From Sulfurimonas sp. (GTDB taxonomy: Bacteria > Campylobacterota > Campylobacteria > Campylobacterales > Sulfurimonadaceae): 8,486 nucleotides of DNA. The translations under genes were made by a program, and so were the position numbers. Below, in pieces: positions 1-5,921 of this stretch; the first letter of the stretch is position 1, and every line of letters begins with the position of its first letter. The notes beneath the pieces were generated by a model. It saw only the letters and a program-made list of their open reading frames with translations, had not been told where the DNA came from and did not search any database. The DNA lies in NCBI GenBank assembly GCA_021107375.1, contig JAIOSY010000115.1, forward strand, positions 1-8,486, in the 5' to 3' direction.

Positions 1-410
1 CCACTTGCTAAAACTCTACCGATTAAAAACATGATTCCAGCTTGTTTTTTCGCATTCTCTCCATATCGTTTTTCTAAGAGTTCATAAACTGTTACTGCTT
101 TCATCTCATAAAATTTCGGTATCAAAACATAGGCTACAAAGACAACTGCTAAAAGTCCTGAGAAATAAAAACCTATAAAAGTAAAATCATGTTTATATGA
201 AAACTCTGGAGCACCTAAAAAAGTTGCTGCTGATTGGCTCGTTGCAAGAACTGAGATAGCAACAGCAAGCATCGGCATAGTGTTTGAGCCTACAAAATAC
301 TCTCTTGTAGAGGTGATTTTTTTTCGGCTAAAGATGTAAGAAGAGAGTGCTAAAACTAAAAAGTATCCACAAAATACAAGCCAGTCAAGAGTTGAAAATG
401 CACTATTCAT
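1..410 (-). CDS. Sodium:solute symporter family protein, N-terminal part (cut by window edge)
   Basis: Reading leftwards from an ATG at 410, 136 codons stay open to the window edge, so only the N-terminus is present. The protein begins with a membrane helix at about residues 9-27, followed by a basic loop and the segment REYFVGSNTMP. A second helix (about 45-65) carries SQSAATFLGAP, which resembles the conserved early core of the solute:sodium symporter (SSS) family that contributes to sodium and substrate binding. A third helix covers about 80-98. Family members are inner-membrane Na+-coupled importers of sugars, amino acids or organic acids. The start lies inside the end of the NagZ-like gene (8-nt overlap, ATGAATAG) and has no strong ribosome binding site, so translational coupling is likely. 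An amino-sugar or peptidoglycan-fragment substrate is inferred only from the neighbour. Confidence 0.85.
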   Translation of the reverse strand, partial: MNSAFSTLDWLVFCGYFLVLALSSYIFSRKKITSTREYFVGSNTMPMLAVAISVLATSQSAATFLGAPEFSYKHDFTFIGFYFSGLLAVVFVAYVLIPKFYEMKAVTVYELLEKRYGENAKKQAGIMFLIGRVLAS

Positions 411-1479
411 GAAGTTTTTTTATCCGTCTGTTAGATTCTATAATTTTGGCATGTGGGATTTCACCATTTTTTACTTGAGCTAAAATTGTATTTATCAGTT
501 CATCAAGATTTTGATTAGCCAATTGATTTCCAAAAAGTAAAATATCTACCCCTGAATTTATTGTTAAAGTAATTGTTTCTTTGAGTGTAAAATGTTTTGA
601 AATTGCTTTCATCTGTAAGTCATCACTAACTATCACACCCTTATAATCCATCTTTTGACGGAGAAGTTTTGTGTTTACATTATATGAAAGTGTCGCTGGA
701 TATTTTTCATCTAAATATGAGTTAAAAACATGAGCAGTCATTATCATATCTACACTTTTTTGCTTTATTAATTGTTTATACGGCTCCAACTCTTCTTGGC
801 TCCAAGTATCACTAATATCTACGAAACCAAGATGGGAATCCCCAAGTGATGAGCCATGCCCTGGGAAGTGTTTTAAAACACTGATTATCCCAGCTTTTTT
901 TTGTTCATCTATTAAGATTTTTGCATATTTAGTTACTTCTTCACTTGAACTTCCAAAAGAGCGTTCAAGTCCAACTATGACTTTATTTTTAGGATTAACT
1001 TCTAAATCAACAACGGGAGCAAAGTTACAGTTTATTCCATTTTTTTGAAGCATTTTTGACATGTTTTTGTAACTGTTCTTGGCATCTGGGATTGAAAGCT
1101 CAGAAATTTTTTTAGCAGATAAAAACTCCTCAAATCCATATTTTGGCTTAAGTCTTGCAACCTTTCCACCCTCTTGATCAACTGAGATTAGTATTGGGTG
1201 GTTTGAGAGTTTTTTTAATGATGTTGTTAGCCTTTGGAGTTGCTCTGGTGAAAAGATATTTTTATTTTTTTCTCTATCATTATAAAAAATATCAAATAAA
1301 ATCACTCCAGCTAAATTGTATTTGTTGATTTGTTTAATAATCTCACTATTTTCATTTACACTTTCATTAGGAAATCCAATAACTATCATCTGTCCAATCA
1401 TCTTTTTAAGTTCATTATCATTAATTGTTGAAGCAAAAATAGAAAAATTTATAAAAATTAGTAGAAATATTACTTTCAA
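403..1479 (-). CDS. nagZ: Exported beta-N-acetylhexosaminidase, glycoside hydrolase family 3 (NagZ-like)
   Basis: A 358-residue GH3 enzyme expected to remove N-acetylglucosamine from peptidoglycan fragments or related glycosides. Visible motifs are DQEGG (101-105), the signature KHFPGHG (203-209), and the DSH loop (214-216), whose histidine is the usual NagZ acid/base. VSDD (284-287) follows; its first Asp, D286, is the expected nucleophile. Residues 1-18 (MKVIFLLIFINFSIFAST) look like a Sec signal peptide, so the enzyme is probably periplasmic, whereas E. coli NagZ is cytoplasmic. The start is TTG: an in-frame stop lies two codons upstream, a Shine-Dalgarno AAAAAGG sits 7 nt before it, and the next Met (29) would lose the signal peptide. 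The TTG overlaps the upstream TGA stop (TTGA), and the symporter start overlaps its 3' end. Substrate specificity cannot be fixed from sequence alone. Confidence 0.9.
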   Translation of the reverse strand: MKVIFLLIFINFSIFASTINDNELKKMIGQMIVIGFPNESVNENSEIIKQINKYNLAGVILFDIFYNDREKNKNIFSPEQLQRLTTSLKKLSNHPILISVDQEGGKVARLKPKYGFEEFLSAKKISELSIPDAKNSYKNMSKMLQKNGINCNFAPVVDLEVNPKNKVIVGLERSFGSSSEEVTKYAKILIDEQKKAGIISVLKHFPGHGSSLGDSHLGFVDISDTWSQEELEPYKQLIKQKSVDMIMTAHVFNSYLDEKYPATLSYNVNTKLLRQKMDYKGVIVSDDLQMKAISKHFTLKETITLTINSGVDILLFGNQLANQNLDELINTILAQVKNGEIPHAKIIESNRRIKKLHE

Positions 1480-2030
1480 AAATCAGCCTTTTTGTTAAGT
1501 ATCAAATTTATATCATCAATCACATTAAAAACAAGCGACTTAGTTAATTCTTTGGTGACTTTATTAGGCTCAAAATGGTCTGAGACAACTTTTAAAATGT
1601 GATAGTTTTTTATGGCAGGGGAGTGAATTACAGCATCGTAAAATCCAAAAGATTCCATGTCAACTATTGGTTTTGTATTTCTAGTTTCTTCTTTATCTAA
1701 ACAAGTTATGGTTTTTTTACTTTGGCTTTGAAGGTTAATAGTTTCAAAGTCATATTCTATTTTTCCAATCTCTAAAAGTTCCCCAATCTCATAATCCTCA
1801 TTTGCCCCACAAATCCCAATATTTAAATAAATATCATCATCTGTAATATCGTAGTGATTTATAAGTGTTTGAGTAGCTTGTGTAGAGTTCTCAACCCCTA
1901 AACCACTAATAATCAACATTATCTCATCATTATAAAAAAGAGTAAAATTAGCTAATTTAGTTTTAATAAGTTTGTATTTATCTACAAAAGCTTGAGCTTC
2001 TGGTTTTAGGGCAACTACGATATAAAGCAT
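1476..2030 (-). CDS. Short nucleosidase/phosphorylase-superfamily protein (MTAN-like)
   Basis: A 184-residue protein of the purine nucleoside phosphorylase/MTA-SAH nucleosidase (PNP_UDP) superfamily. The three catalytic positions of MTA/SAH nucleosidases have plausible counterparts: E11 in ALKPEAQAF, E126 in VDMES (123-127), and D151 in KVVSDHFEP (147-155). Glycine-rich segments ISGLG (41-45) and NIGICGA (70-76) match the superfamily's core strands. Family members are usually about 230 residues; here the region around 92-115, between the NIGICGA strand and VDMES, looks shortened. That region normally shapes the base and ribose pocket, so the substrate is open. Cleavage of an N-glycosidic bond in a nucleoside is a family-level guess. 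The ATG at 2030 follows a purine-rich AAGAGAGA. Its stop overlaps the nagZ start by 4 nt, so it is probably the first gene of the operon. Confidence 0.75.
   Translation of the reverse strand: MLYIVVALKPEAQAFVDKYKLIKTKLANFTLFYNDEIMLIISGLGVENSTQATQTLINHYDITDDDIYLNIGICGANEDYEIGELLEIGKIEYDFETINLQSQSKKTITCLDKEETRNTKPIVDMESFGFYDAVIHSPAIKNYHILKVVSDHFEPNKVTKELTKSLVFNVIDDINLILNKKADF
1487..1493 (-). promoter_or_regulatory. Ribosome binding site deciding the TTG start of nagZ
   Basis: AAAAAGG on the minus strand lies 7 nt before the TTG at 1479. It sits inside the last codons of the upstream nucleosidase-like gene. It supports TTG as the real start, which the upstream in-frame stop and the signal peptide also require. 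Confidence 0.6.
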
Positions 2031-2060
2031 AGATTTTCTCTCTTTTATTTTCTATTTTTA

Positions 2061-2083
2061 ATTATTATGATAACATTGTACAA
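2061..2083. promoter_or_regulatory. Putative overlapping divergent promoters between the nucleosidase and Hpt genes
   Basis: The 73-nt divergent gap is almost entirely A/T. On the plus strand TATGAT (2066-2071) is one mismatch from the -10 consensus and lies about 20 nt before the AGGA of the Hpt gene. On the minus strand TATCAT (2067-2072) is also one mismatch away. A minus-strand TTGTAC (2078-2083) could act as a -35 only with a different, weaker -10 (TAAAAA at 2055-2060, 17-nt spacing). The two -10 candidates overlap, so the promoters may compete. This is pattern reading only. Confidence 0.3.
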
Positions 2084-2103
2084 AAAAGTTAGGAAATATC
2101 CAC

Positions 2104-2442
2104 ATGCCAATACAAAATGCAGATTATTCAAATATAAACTTAGATGAAATGGCAGTTGCAATAGGGCTTAAAGCAAAGCATATGCCAATGTTAATAGGTA
2201 GTTTTTTAGATGAATCAGTCTCTATAATGCAATCACTAAGTGATGCTATAGGCTCTAATGATTTTGCAAATATTAAAATATATGCTCACTCTATAAAGGG
2301 TAGTGCAGGAAATTTAAAATTTACAGAAATTTATGAGATGACAAAAGAGATGGAGTTTTCAGCTTCTAATTCTGATGCAAGTTTTGATTATAAAGCATAT
2401 TTAGAAGCTGTAAAATTAGCAATAGCAACAATTCCGAACTAA
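2104..2442 (+). CDS. Stand-alone Hpt (histidine phosphotransfer) domain protein
   Basis: A 112-residue cytoplasmic protein made of a single Hpt four-helix domain. The signature AHSIKGSAGNL spans 61-71, with H62 as the phosphorylated histidine. A conserved-looking helix (about 27-48) precedes it and MTKEMEFSA follows. Such proteins shuttle phosphoryl groups between receiver domains in multistep phosphorelays. The ATG follows AGGA (2091-2094) with a 9-nt spacer. The gene stands alone between a divergent operon and the 4.5S RNA gene, so its partners are not shown by context. A receiver-domain protein is encoded about 2 kb away (4221-5921), but no link is shown by the sequence. Confidence 0.85.
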   Translation: MPIQNADYSNINLDEMAVAIGLKAKHMPMLIGSFLDESVSIMQSLSDAIGSNDFANIKIYAHSIKGSAGNLKFTEIYEMTKEMEFSASNSDASFDYKAYLEAVKLAIATIPN

Positions 2443-2457
2443 TTTTTTAAAAATTCT

Positions 2458-2486
2458 TTGCCAATTAAAGAAAATTTGGCTATAAT
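2458..2486 (+). promoter_or_regulatory. Near-consensus sigma-70 promoter of the 4.5S RNA gene
   Basis: TTGCCA (2458-2463) and a perfect TATAAT (2481-2486) are separated by exactly 17 nt. Transcription would start near 2492-2494, just where the terminal helix of the SRP RNA begins. A recognisable -35 is unusual in this phylum, where promoters often rely on the -10 box alone, and it fits a strong constitutive RNA gene. Confidence 0.8.
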
Positions 2487-2492
2487 TTCGTC

Positions 2493-2598
2493 GCTTCTCT
2501 TTAGACCTGTGCAATGGTAGTTTGAGATAATGTGTCAGGGTAGGAATACAGCAGCACATCTTAAACCATTATGTGCCGCAGGTATCTGGAGAGGAGTC
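2493..2598 (+). ncRNA. ffs: Signal recognition particle RNA, small (4.5S) bacterial type
   Basis: The RNA folds into one long hairpin, as expected of 4.5S RNA, which binds Ffh and delivers nascent membrane proteins to FtsY. The diagnostic domain IV is CAGG (2536-2539), stem GTA (2540-2542), GGAA tetraloop (2543-2546), stem TAC (2547-2549), then AGCAG (2550-2554), which forms the conserved internal loop. Supporting helices read from the sequence are 2494-2502 with 2588-2596, 2503-2509 with 2579-2587 (two-base bulge), 2513-2517 with 2566-2570, and 2521-2528 with 2558-2565, with a few G-U pairs. The length of about 105 nt is typical of the small SRP RNA. The ends are inferred from the promoter position and the following T run, so they may be off by several bases. 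Confidence 0.93.
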
Positions 2599-2604
2599 TT
2601 TTTT
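2590..2604 (+). terminator. Probable terminator of the 4.5S RNA
   Basis: The 3' strand of the outer SRP helix (2590-2596) is followed after two bases by six T residues (2599-2604). The RNA's own terminal helix could therefore serve as the terminator stem. There is no separate hairpin before rnhB, so read-through into rnhB is possible. Confidence 0.4.
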
Positions 2605-2670
2605 AAAACTTCTTTTTTACAAAATCAATAAATTTTCAATCACAACTTATAAAAATCAAGGAATTTACTA

Positions 2671-3216
2671 ATGTTATGTGGCATAGATGAAGCTGGTCGT
2701 GGACCAATTGCTGGCGATTTAGTTATGGCTGGATGTATTTTAAACGTTGAAGTTCAAGGGTTAAATGACTCTAAAAAACTAAGTGAAAAAAAACGAGAAA
2801 CCCTTTACGAAGAGATAATCCAAAAATCAACCTACCATATAGTAAAATTCTCCCCAAAACAAATCGATAATGATGGAATTTCTAAATGCTTGGCATGTGG
2901 ACTTAGAGAGATTATGCAAAATTTAGAGTGTAAAAATTATCTTTTTGACGGAAACACAACATTTGGAGTTGATGGCTTAGAGACGATGGTAAAGGCTGAT
3001 GGTAAAGTTGCAGAAGTTAGTGCCGCATCAATTTTAGCAAAAGTTACACATGACAGAGATATAAAAAAAGAAGCCCTAAAGTATCCTGAGTATGAGTTTG
3101 AAAAACATAAAGGGTATGGGACAGCGAGACATGTGGAGATGATTAAAAAACATGGCTATTGTGAGATTCATAGACGAAGCTATAAACTCAAAGCACTCGA
3201 ACCCACTCTTTTTTAG
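2671..3216 (+). CDS. rnhB: Ribonuclease HII
   Basis: A 181-residue type 2 RNase H that nicks RNA-DNA hybrids, especially at single ribonucleotides embedded in DNA, as the first step of ribonucleotide excision repair. The N-terminal motif GIDEAGRGP (4-12) supplies D6, E7 and the GRG motif. D93 (FDGN) and D110 (KADGK) complete the DEDD metal site. AEVSAASILAKVTHD (114-128), HKGYGT (146-151) and HRRSY (167-171) are family signatures; by spacing from D110, Y149 is the likely ribonucleotide-sensing tyrosine. The length is slightly short but normal for compact members. The ATG at 2671 has AAGGA with an 8-nt spacer. The gene follows the 4.5S RNA and may share its transcript. Its TAG overlaps the stop codon of the convergent small gene by 4 nt. 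Confidence 0.96.
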   Translation: MLCGIDEAGRGPIAGDLVMAGCILNVEVQGLNDSKKLSEKKRETLYEEIIQKSTYHIVKFSPKQIDNDGISKCLACGLREIMQNLECKNYLFDGNTTFGVDGLETMVKADGKVAEVSAASILAKVTHDRDIKKEALKYPEYEFEKHKGYGTARHVEMIKKHGYCEIHRRSYKLKALEPTLF

Positions 3217-3443
3217 TTATCGTCCCTGTACTTAGAAATTCCACATGCCTGATTAGGTGTAGGTGGGTTCTCTTTTAAGTAAGTTAAATCCTCTTTCGTT
3301 TGGTCTAAAACTTTCTTTTGTTGAAGAATTGGAAGCATTAAATTGTCTTTTTCATTAAGTGGAATACTCCAATCAAGTAGCATCTTTTGTACCTCGTCAT
3401 CTAGCTCTTTAAGGGCATTTTCTATATGTTTAATTGAATTCAT
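3213..3443 (-). CDS. Small protein of unknown function (76 residues)
   Basis: I do not recognise this family. From the ATG at 3443 the product has 76 residues, is mostly helical and charged, and starts MNSIKHIENALKELDDEV. It contains a polar stretch with several Lys and Glu (about 31-56) and a proline-rich patch, ENPPTPNQACG, near the C-terminus, ending in YRDDN. It has no signal peptide or membrane helix. The frame is open further upstream to a TTG at 3494, but that extension would contain the promoter-like TATAAT of the opposite rpmI transcript, so I chose the internal ATG; no strong ribosome binding site supports either start. The stop overlaps that of rnhB tail to tail. It may be a real lineage-specific gene; a chance frame is possible but less likely given its gene-like amino acid composition. 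Confidence 0.5.
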   Translation of the reverse strand: MNSIKHIENALKELDDEVQKMLLDWSIPLNEKDNLMLPILQQKKVLDQTKEDLTYLKENPPTPNQACGISKYRDDN

Positions 3444-3478
3444 AGCGAGAGTATAACTAAATTTTAGAATAATTTGGG

Positions 3479-3484
3479 TATAAT
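3479..3484 (+). promoter_or_regulatory. Putative -10 box of the rpmI-rplT promoter
   Basis: A perfect TATAAT preceded by GGG lies 55 nt before the rpmI start. No convincing -35 is seen, as is common for housekeeping promoters in this phylum. Transcription would begin near 3491. A small inverted repeat, TCTAAT (3497-3502) and ATTAGA (3507-3512), would then lie in the leader between the start point and the ribosome binding site. Confidence 0.6.
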
Positions 3485-3526
3485 CCGCTTTCAATTTCTA
3501 ATTTAGATTAGAGAGAGAATTTTATG

Positions 3527-3532
3527 AAGGAG
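3527..3532 (+). promoter_or_regulatory. Ribosome binding site deciding the rpmI start
   Basis: A perfect AAGGAG lies 6 nt before the ATG at 3539. An ATG at 3524 in the same frame overlaps this site and would add five residues absent from L35, so the downstream ATG is the real start. Confidence 0.85.
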
Positions 3533-3538
3533 CCATCG

Positions 3539-3730
3539 ATGCCAAAAATGAAATCGGTAAAAGGCGCTACTAAGCGTTTCAAAGTTAAGAAAAATGGTCA
3601 AATTAAACGTGGTAAAGCGTTTAGAAGCCATATTCTAACTAAACAAGATGCAGGAACTCGTCGTGACCAGAATCAACCAGCGGTTATATCTGCAGCAGAC
3701 GAAAAAAACATCAAGGCTATGATTAACTAG
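3539..3730 (+). CDS. rpmI: 50S ribosomal protein L35
   Basis: A 63-residue, strongly basic protein starting MPKMKSVKGATKRFK, the standard L35 N-terminus. The KKNGQIKRGKAFRSHILTK segment (18-36) is also characteristic. It is a component of the large ribosomal subunit. The length matches the usual 64-65 residues once translation is started at 3539 rather than at the in-frame ATG 15 nt upstream. It precedes rplT on the same strand. infC, which stands in front of this pair in many bacteria, is absent: the upstream neighbour is an opposite-strand gene and a promoter lies directly ahead of rpmI. Confidence 0.97.
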   Translation: MPKMKSVKGATKRFKVKKNGQIKRGKAFRSHILTKQDAGTRRDQNQPAVISAADEKNIKAMIN

Positions 3731-3750
3731 TATTAGTTAAATCATTATCT

Positions 3751-3810
3751 CCAATTTACTATATAAATTGGGCAAGTCCATGAAAAATGGCACCTTAACA
3801 CAAAAAGTGT
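3751..3810 (+). other. rpmI-rplT intergenic region with three small hairpins
   Basis: The 104-nt gap between the L35 and L20 genes holds three inverted repeats. CCAATTTA (3751-3758) pairs perfectly with TAAATTGG (3764-3771) around a 5-nt loop. CCAT (3778-3781) pairs with ATGG (3787-3790), and ACAC (3798-3801) pairs with GTGT (3807-3810). In E. coli and B. subtilis, L20 represses its own operon by binding mRNA that mimics its 23S rRNA site. A similar role here is possible, but I could not match the known L20 site. The first hairpin has no T run after it, so it is not a plain terminator. Confidence 0.4.
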
Positions 3811-3834
3811 CTGGGTAAAGAAAAAAGGAAAGAA

Positions 3835-4194
3835 ATGCCAAGAGTAAAAACAGGTGTTGTTCGTAGAAGAAGACACAAAAAGATATTAAAATTAGCGAAA
3901 GGTTTCTATAGTGGTCGTCGTAAACACTTTAGAAAAGCTAAAGAGCAAATTGAGAGATCATGGGTATATGCTCATAGAGATCGCAAGCAAAAGAAAAGAG
4001 ATTTCCGTAAATTATGGATTGTTCGTATCAATGCAGCAGCTCGTCTTAACGGAATGAACTATTCAACTTTCATGAATGGCGTTCACAAATCTGGTATCGA
4101 ACTTGATCGTAAAATTCTTGCTGATATGGCGATGAATGATGCAGCAGCATTTACTGCAGTTGTTGAAGCTTCAAAAGCAGCACTAGCAAAATAA
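3835..4194 (+). CDS. rplT: 50S ribosomal protein L20
   Basis: A 119-residue, very basic protein with the standard L20 start [19 protein letters not shown]. The family signatures [18 protein letters not shown] (21-38) and [13 protein letters not shown] (70-82) are also present. L20 is an early assembly protein of the large subunit with a long basic N-terminal extension that penetrates 23S rRNA; in several bacteria it also represses its own synthesis. The length is typical. The ATG follows AAGGA (3825-3829) with a 5-nt spacer. It is probably cotranscribed with rpmI across a 104-nt structured gap. The following gene is convergent, with only 26 nt between the stops. Confidence 0.98.
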   Translation: MPRVKTGVVRRRRHKKILKLAKGFYSGRRKHFRKAKEQIERSWVYAHRDRKQKKRDFRKLWIVRINAAARLNGMNYSTFMNGVHKSGIELDRKILADMAMNDAAAFTAVVEASKAALAK

Positions 4195-4198
4195 GTTT

Positions 4199-4215
4199 AA
4201 GACCTTTTAGGTCTT
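4199..4215 (+). terminator. Hairpin between convergent rplT and the REC-SpoIIE gene
   Basis: AAGACC (4199-4204) pairs perfectly with GGTCTT (4210-4215) around a TTTTA loop, 4 nt after the rplT stop. It occupies most of the 26-nt convergent gap, so it could end transcription from both sides. The T-rich tail after it is interrupted (TAGCTTTAGC), so it is an imperfect intrinsic terminator. Confidence 0.5.
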
Positions 4216-4220
4216 TAGCT

Positions 4221-5921
4221 TTAGCTAATTCTTTCTACTTTATTTAAATATAAAACACTAGTTCCTTTATCGTTATAATAAATCCCCAAAGAATTTTTTC
4301 TTGAAACAAAAACACCACGACCATTAAAAGTTGCAGCATTTCTAAAAATTTCACTTAAAATCTGAGTATCAAATCCTTCACCCTCATCAGTTATTTGAGT
4401 AATTATATAATCAGCATTTTGATGTTCAATTTTATTTACACTAACAGTTATCTCTTTTGTACAATTTTTTTGAACTTCAAGTAGCGTTTCAAAGTAGTTG
4501 TCATTATCAAGTAAGAGATGCTTTTTTTCTGAATTTATCCCTAAATTACCATGTTCATAAGCATTCATAAAAAGTTCTGTAAAAACTACTCCTGCTTGGT
4601 AAGATAGTTTTACTTCATTAGTTATATCTTTCCATATCCCTTCGTACCATTCATTTGCACTATCTACAGCATCAAGAGTTGAGGCAAATGTTTTAGTTGC
4701 TAATTCAGAACTAAAAAAGTTTAGTCTATTTATATAGATTAGTGTTATATCGTCCTCTTGATAAGTTATTTTTTCAAAAAAACTATTTTTTAAATCTTCT
4801 CTAGTAAAAGAGTTTAAAAAATCTTTTTCTATAAAATCTGAATATGGTTGATTATCAAATATTGTTTCATTTTCAACTATCCCATCAGTATAGATTAAGA
4901 ATTTGGCGATTTCACTTATGTCATATTTATCTATGTTAAAAGTATCTCGCCATTTACAAAGTGGTGGGTTGTTAGATTTTAGTCTTACAAGCTCTTTATT
5001 TTTATTTTCCATTAGTAAAACTGGCATAGCAAATTTGGCATAATAAATCATATTGTCTTTATTATTTATCTCAATATAATCAATTGCTAAAGCCTCTTCT
5101 TCTAGTAGTACTGGTTGAATATACTTCATAGTTTCGTTAATTATTACAGCTAAATCATAATTATCAGTTGAGATCATAATATCTACAATATAATTTGTAA
5201 ATGATGTTATAAGCATTGCTGTTAGTGAAGCTGAAAGCCCTTTTCCCATCCCATCAACCATAAGATAAAAAGTGGTGTTTTCATCAATTCGTCTAGCAGT
5301 ATATGCATCACCACTCATTACATCTAGTGGGTGATATAAAAAATCAACTAAAGAGATACCAGTATGATTAATCATTTGATAGTAAAAATCATTTCTTAGG
5401 ATATTTAACTCTTTTGCAAATCCTAAATCTTCTTGATAGGAATTATAGGTCTCTTTTTCTTGAAGTTCTTTTAGTTTTTTATTTCTTTGTTCTTGAAGAA
5501 ATTGGTTTGCTATAAGAATTTTTGATGTGTTTTCTAGTGCTTTTATAATCTCTGAGTAAATTAATGGTTTTTTTATAAAACTATTAACACCAAAATTTAA
5601 GGCACTTGTTATAACATCTATGTCTGATATTGCAGAGACTAGAATGATAGGGATATTTTTATCTATATCTCTTATTTTTTCTATCATCTCTACACCATTT
5701 AAATTTGGCATACTGTAATCTGTGATAATTATATTGATATTGTTGTATTCAAGATATTTTTGGTAGCCATCTTCACCATCATCAGCAAAAATAACCTCTT
5801 TAACAATATCTTCAAAAATTGAATCATAAAGTATCTGAGTGGTTTTATTATCCTCAACACAAAGAAGTGTTAAGTTTTTTAAATATTCTAAAGTTTCTAA
5901 ATCTTGATCTTCATTTTCCAT
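4221..5921 (-). CDS. Response regulator with SpoIIE-type phosphatase and RsbW/SpoIIAB-like kinase domains
   Basis: A 566-residue cytoplasmic protein with three modules. The receiver domain (about 15-130) has acidic E23/D24, phosphoacceptor D68 in ITDYSMPNLNG, S96 and K118. A charged coiled-coil-like linker (about 135-175) follows. The SpoIIE/PP2C-type phosphatase (about 180-400) shows SGDAY (D205), VDGMGKG (D223), YTDGI (D346) and EDD (D390/D391), so its metal ligands look intact. The HATPase domain (about 405-560) has FTELFMNAYEHGN (447-459) with E449 and N453 spaced as in SpoIIAB, then DEGEGFD (512-518) and GRGVFV (534-539). This REC-PP2C-HATPase order is known from HsbR of Pseudomonas and CrsR of Shewanella, which dephosphorylate or phosphorylate a STAS partner. 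A STAS gene lies two genes upstream. The start shares one base with the chemoreceptor stop (TAATG) and lacks a clear ribosome binding site, implying coupling. Confidence 0.92.
   Translation of the reverse strand: MENEDQDLETLEYLKNLTLLCVEDNKTTQILYDSIFEDIVKEVIFADDGEDGYQKYLEYNNINIIITDYSMPNLNGVEMIEKIRDIDKNIPIILVSAISDIDVITSALNFGVNSFIKKPLIYSEIIKALENTSKILIANQFLQEQRNKKLKELQEKETYNSYQEDLGFAKELNILRNDFYYQMINHTGISLVDFLYHPLDVMSGDAYTARRIDENTTFYLMVDGMGKGLSASLTAMLITSFTNYIVDIMISTDNYDLAVIINETMKYIQPVLLEEEALAIDYIEINNKDNMIYYAKFAMPVLLMENKNKELVRLKSNNPPLCKWRDTFNIDKYDISEIAKFLIYTDGIVENETIFDNQPYSDFIEKDFLNSFTREDLKNSFFEKITYQEDDITLIYINRLNFFSSELATKTFASTLDAVDSANEWYEGIWKDITNEVKLSYQAGVVFTELFMNAYEHGNLGINSEKKHLLLDNDNYFETLLEVQKNCTKEITVSVNKIEHQNADYIITQITDEGEGFDTQILSEIFRNAATFNGRGVFVSRKNSLGIYYNDKGTSVLYLNKVERIS

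Noticed and set aside
1316..1498. 60-residue open frame on the plus strand
   Set aside because: It lies opposite the start of nagZ and the end of the nucleosidase-like gene, both well supported, and its leucine/isoleucine-rich product is a mirror of AT-rich antisense sequence.
2441..2455. A/T-only inverted repeat after the Hpt gene as a terminator
   Set aside because: Its arms are only A and T and nearly touch, so a stable hairpin is unlikely, and it is probably chance in this AT-rich spacer.
2648..2653. TATAAA as a separate rnhB promoter
   Set aside because: A start point about 7-10 nt downstream would fall on or within the ribosome binding site (2658-2662), and no -35 fits.
3444..3494. 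TTG start giving the small unknown protein 93 residues
   Set aside because: No ribosome binding site precedes the TTG, and the extension covers the TATAAT of the rpmI promoter; the ATG at 3443 is simpler.
3524..3538. Earlier ATG for rpmI
   Set aside because: It overlaps the AAGGAG ribosome binding site and adds five residues not found in L35.
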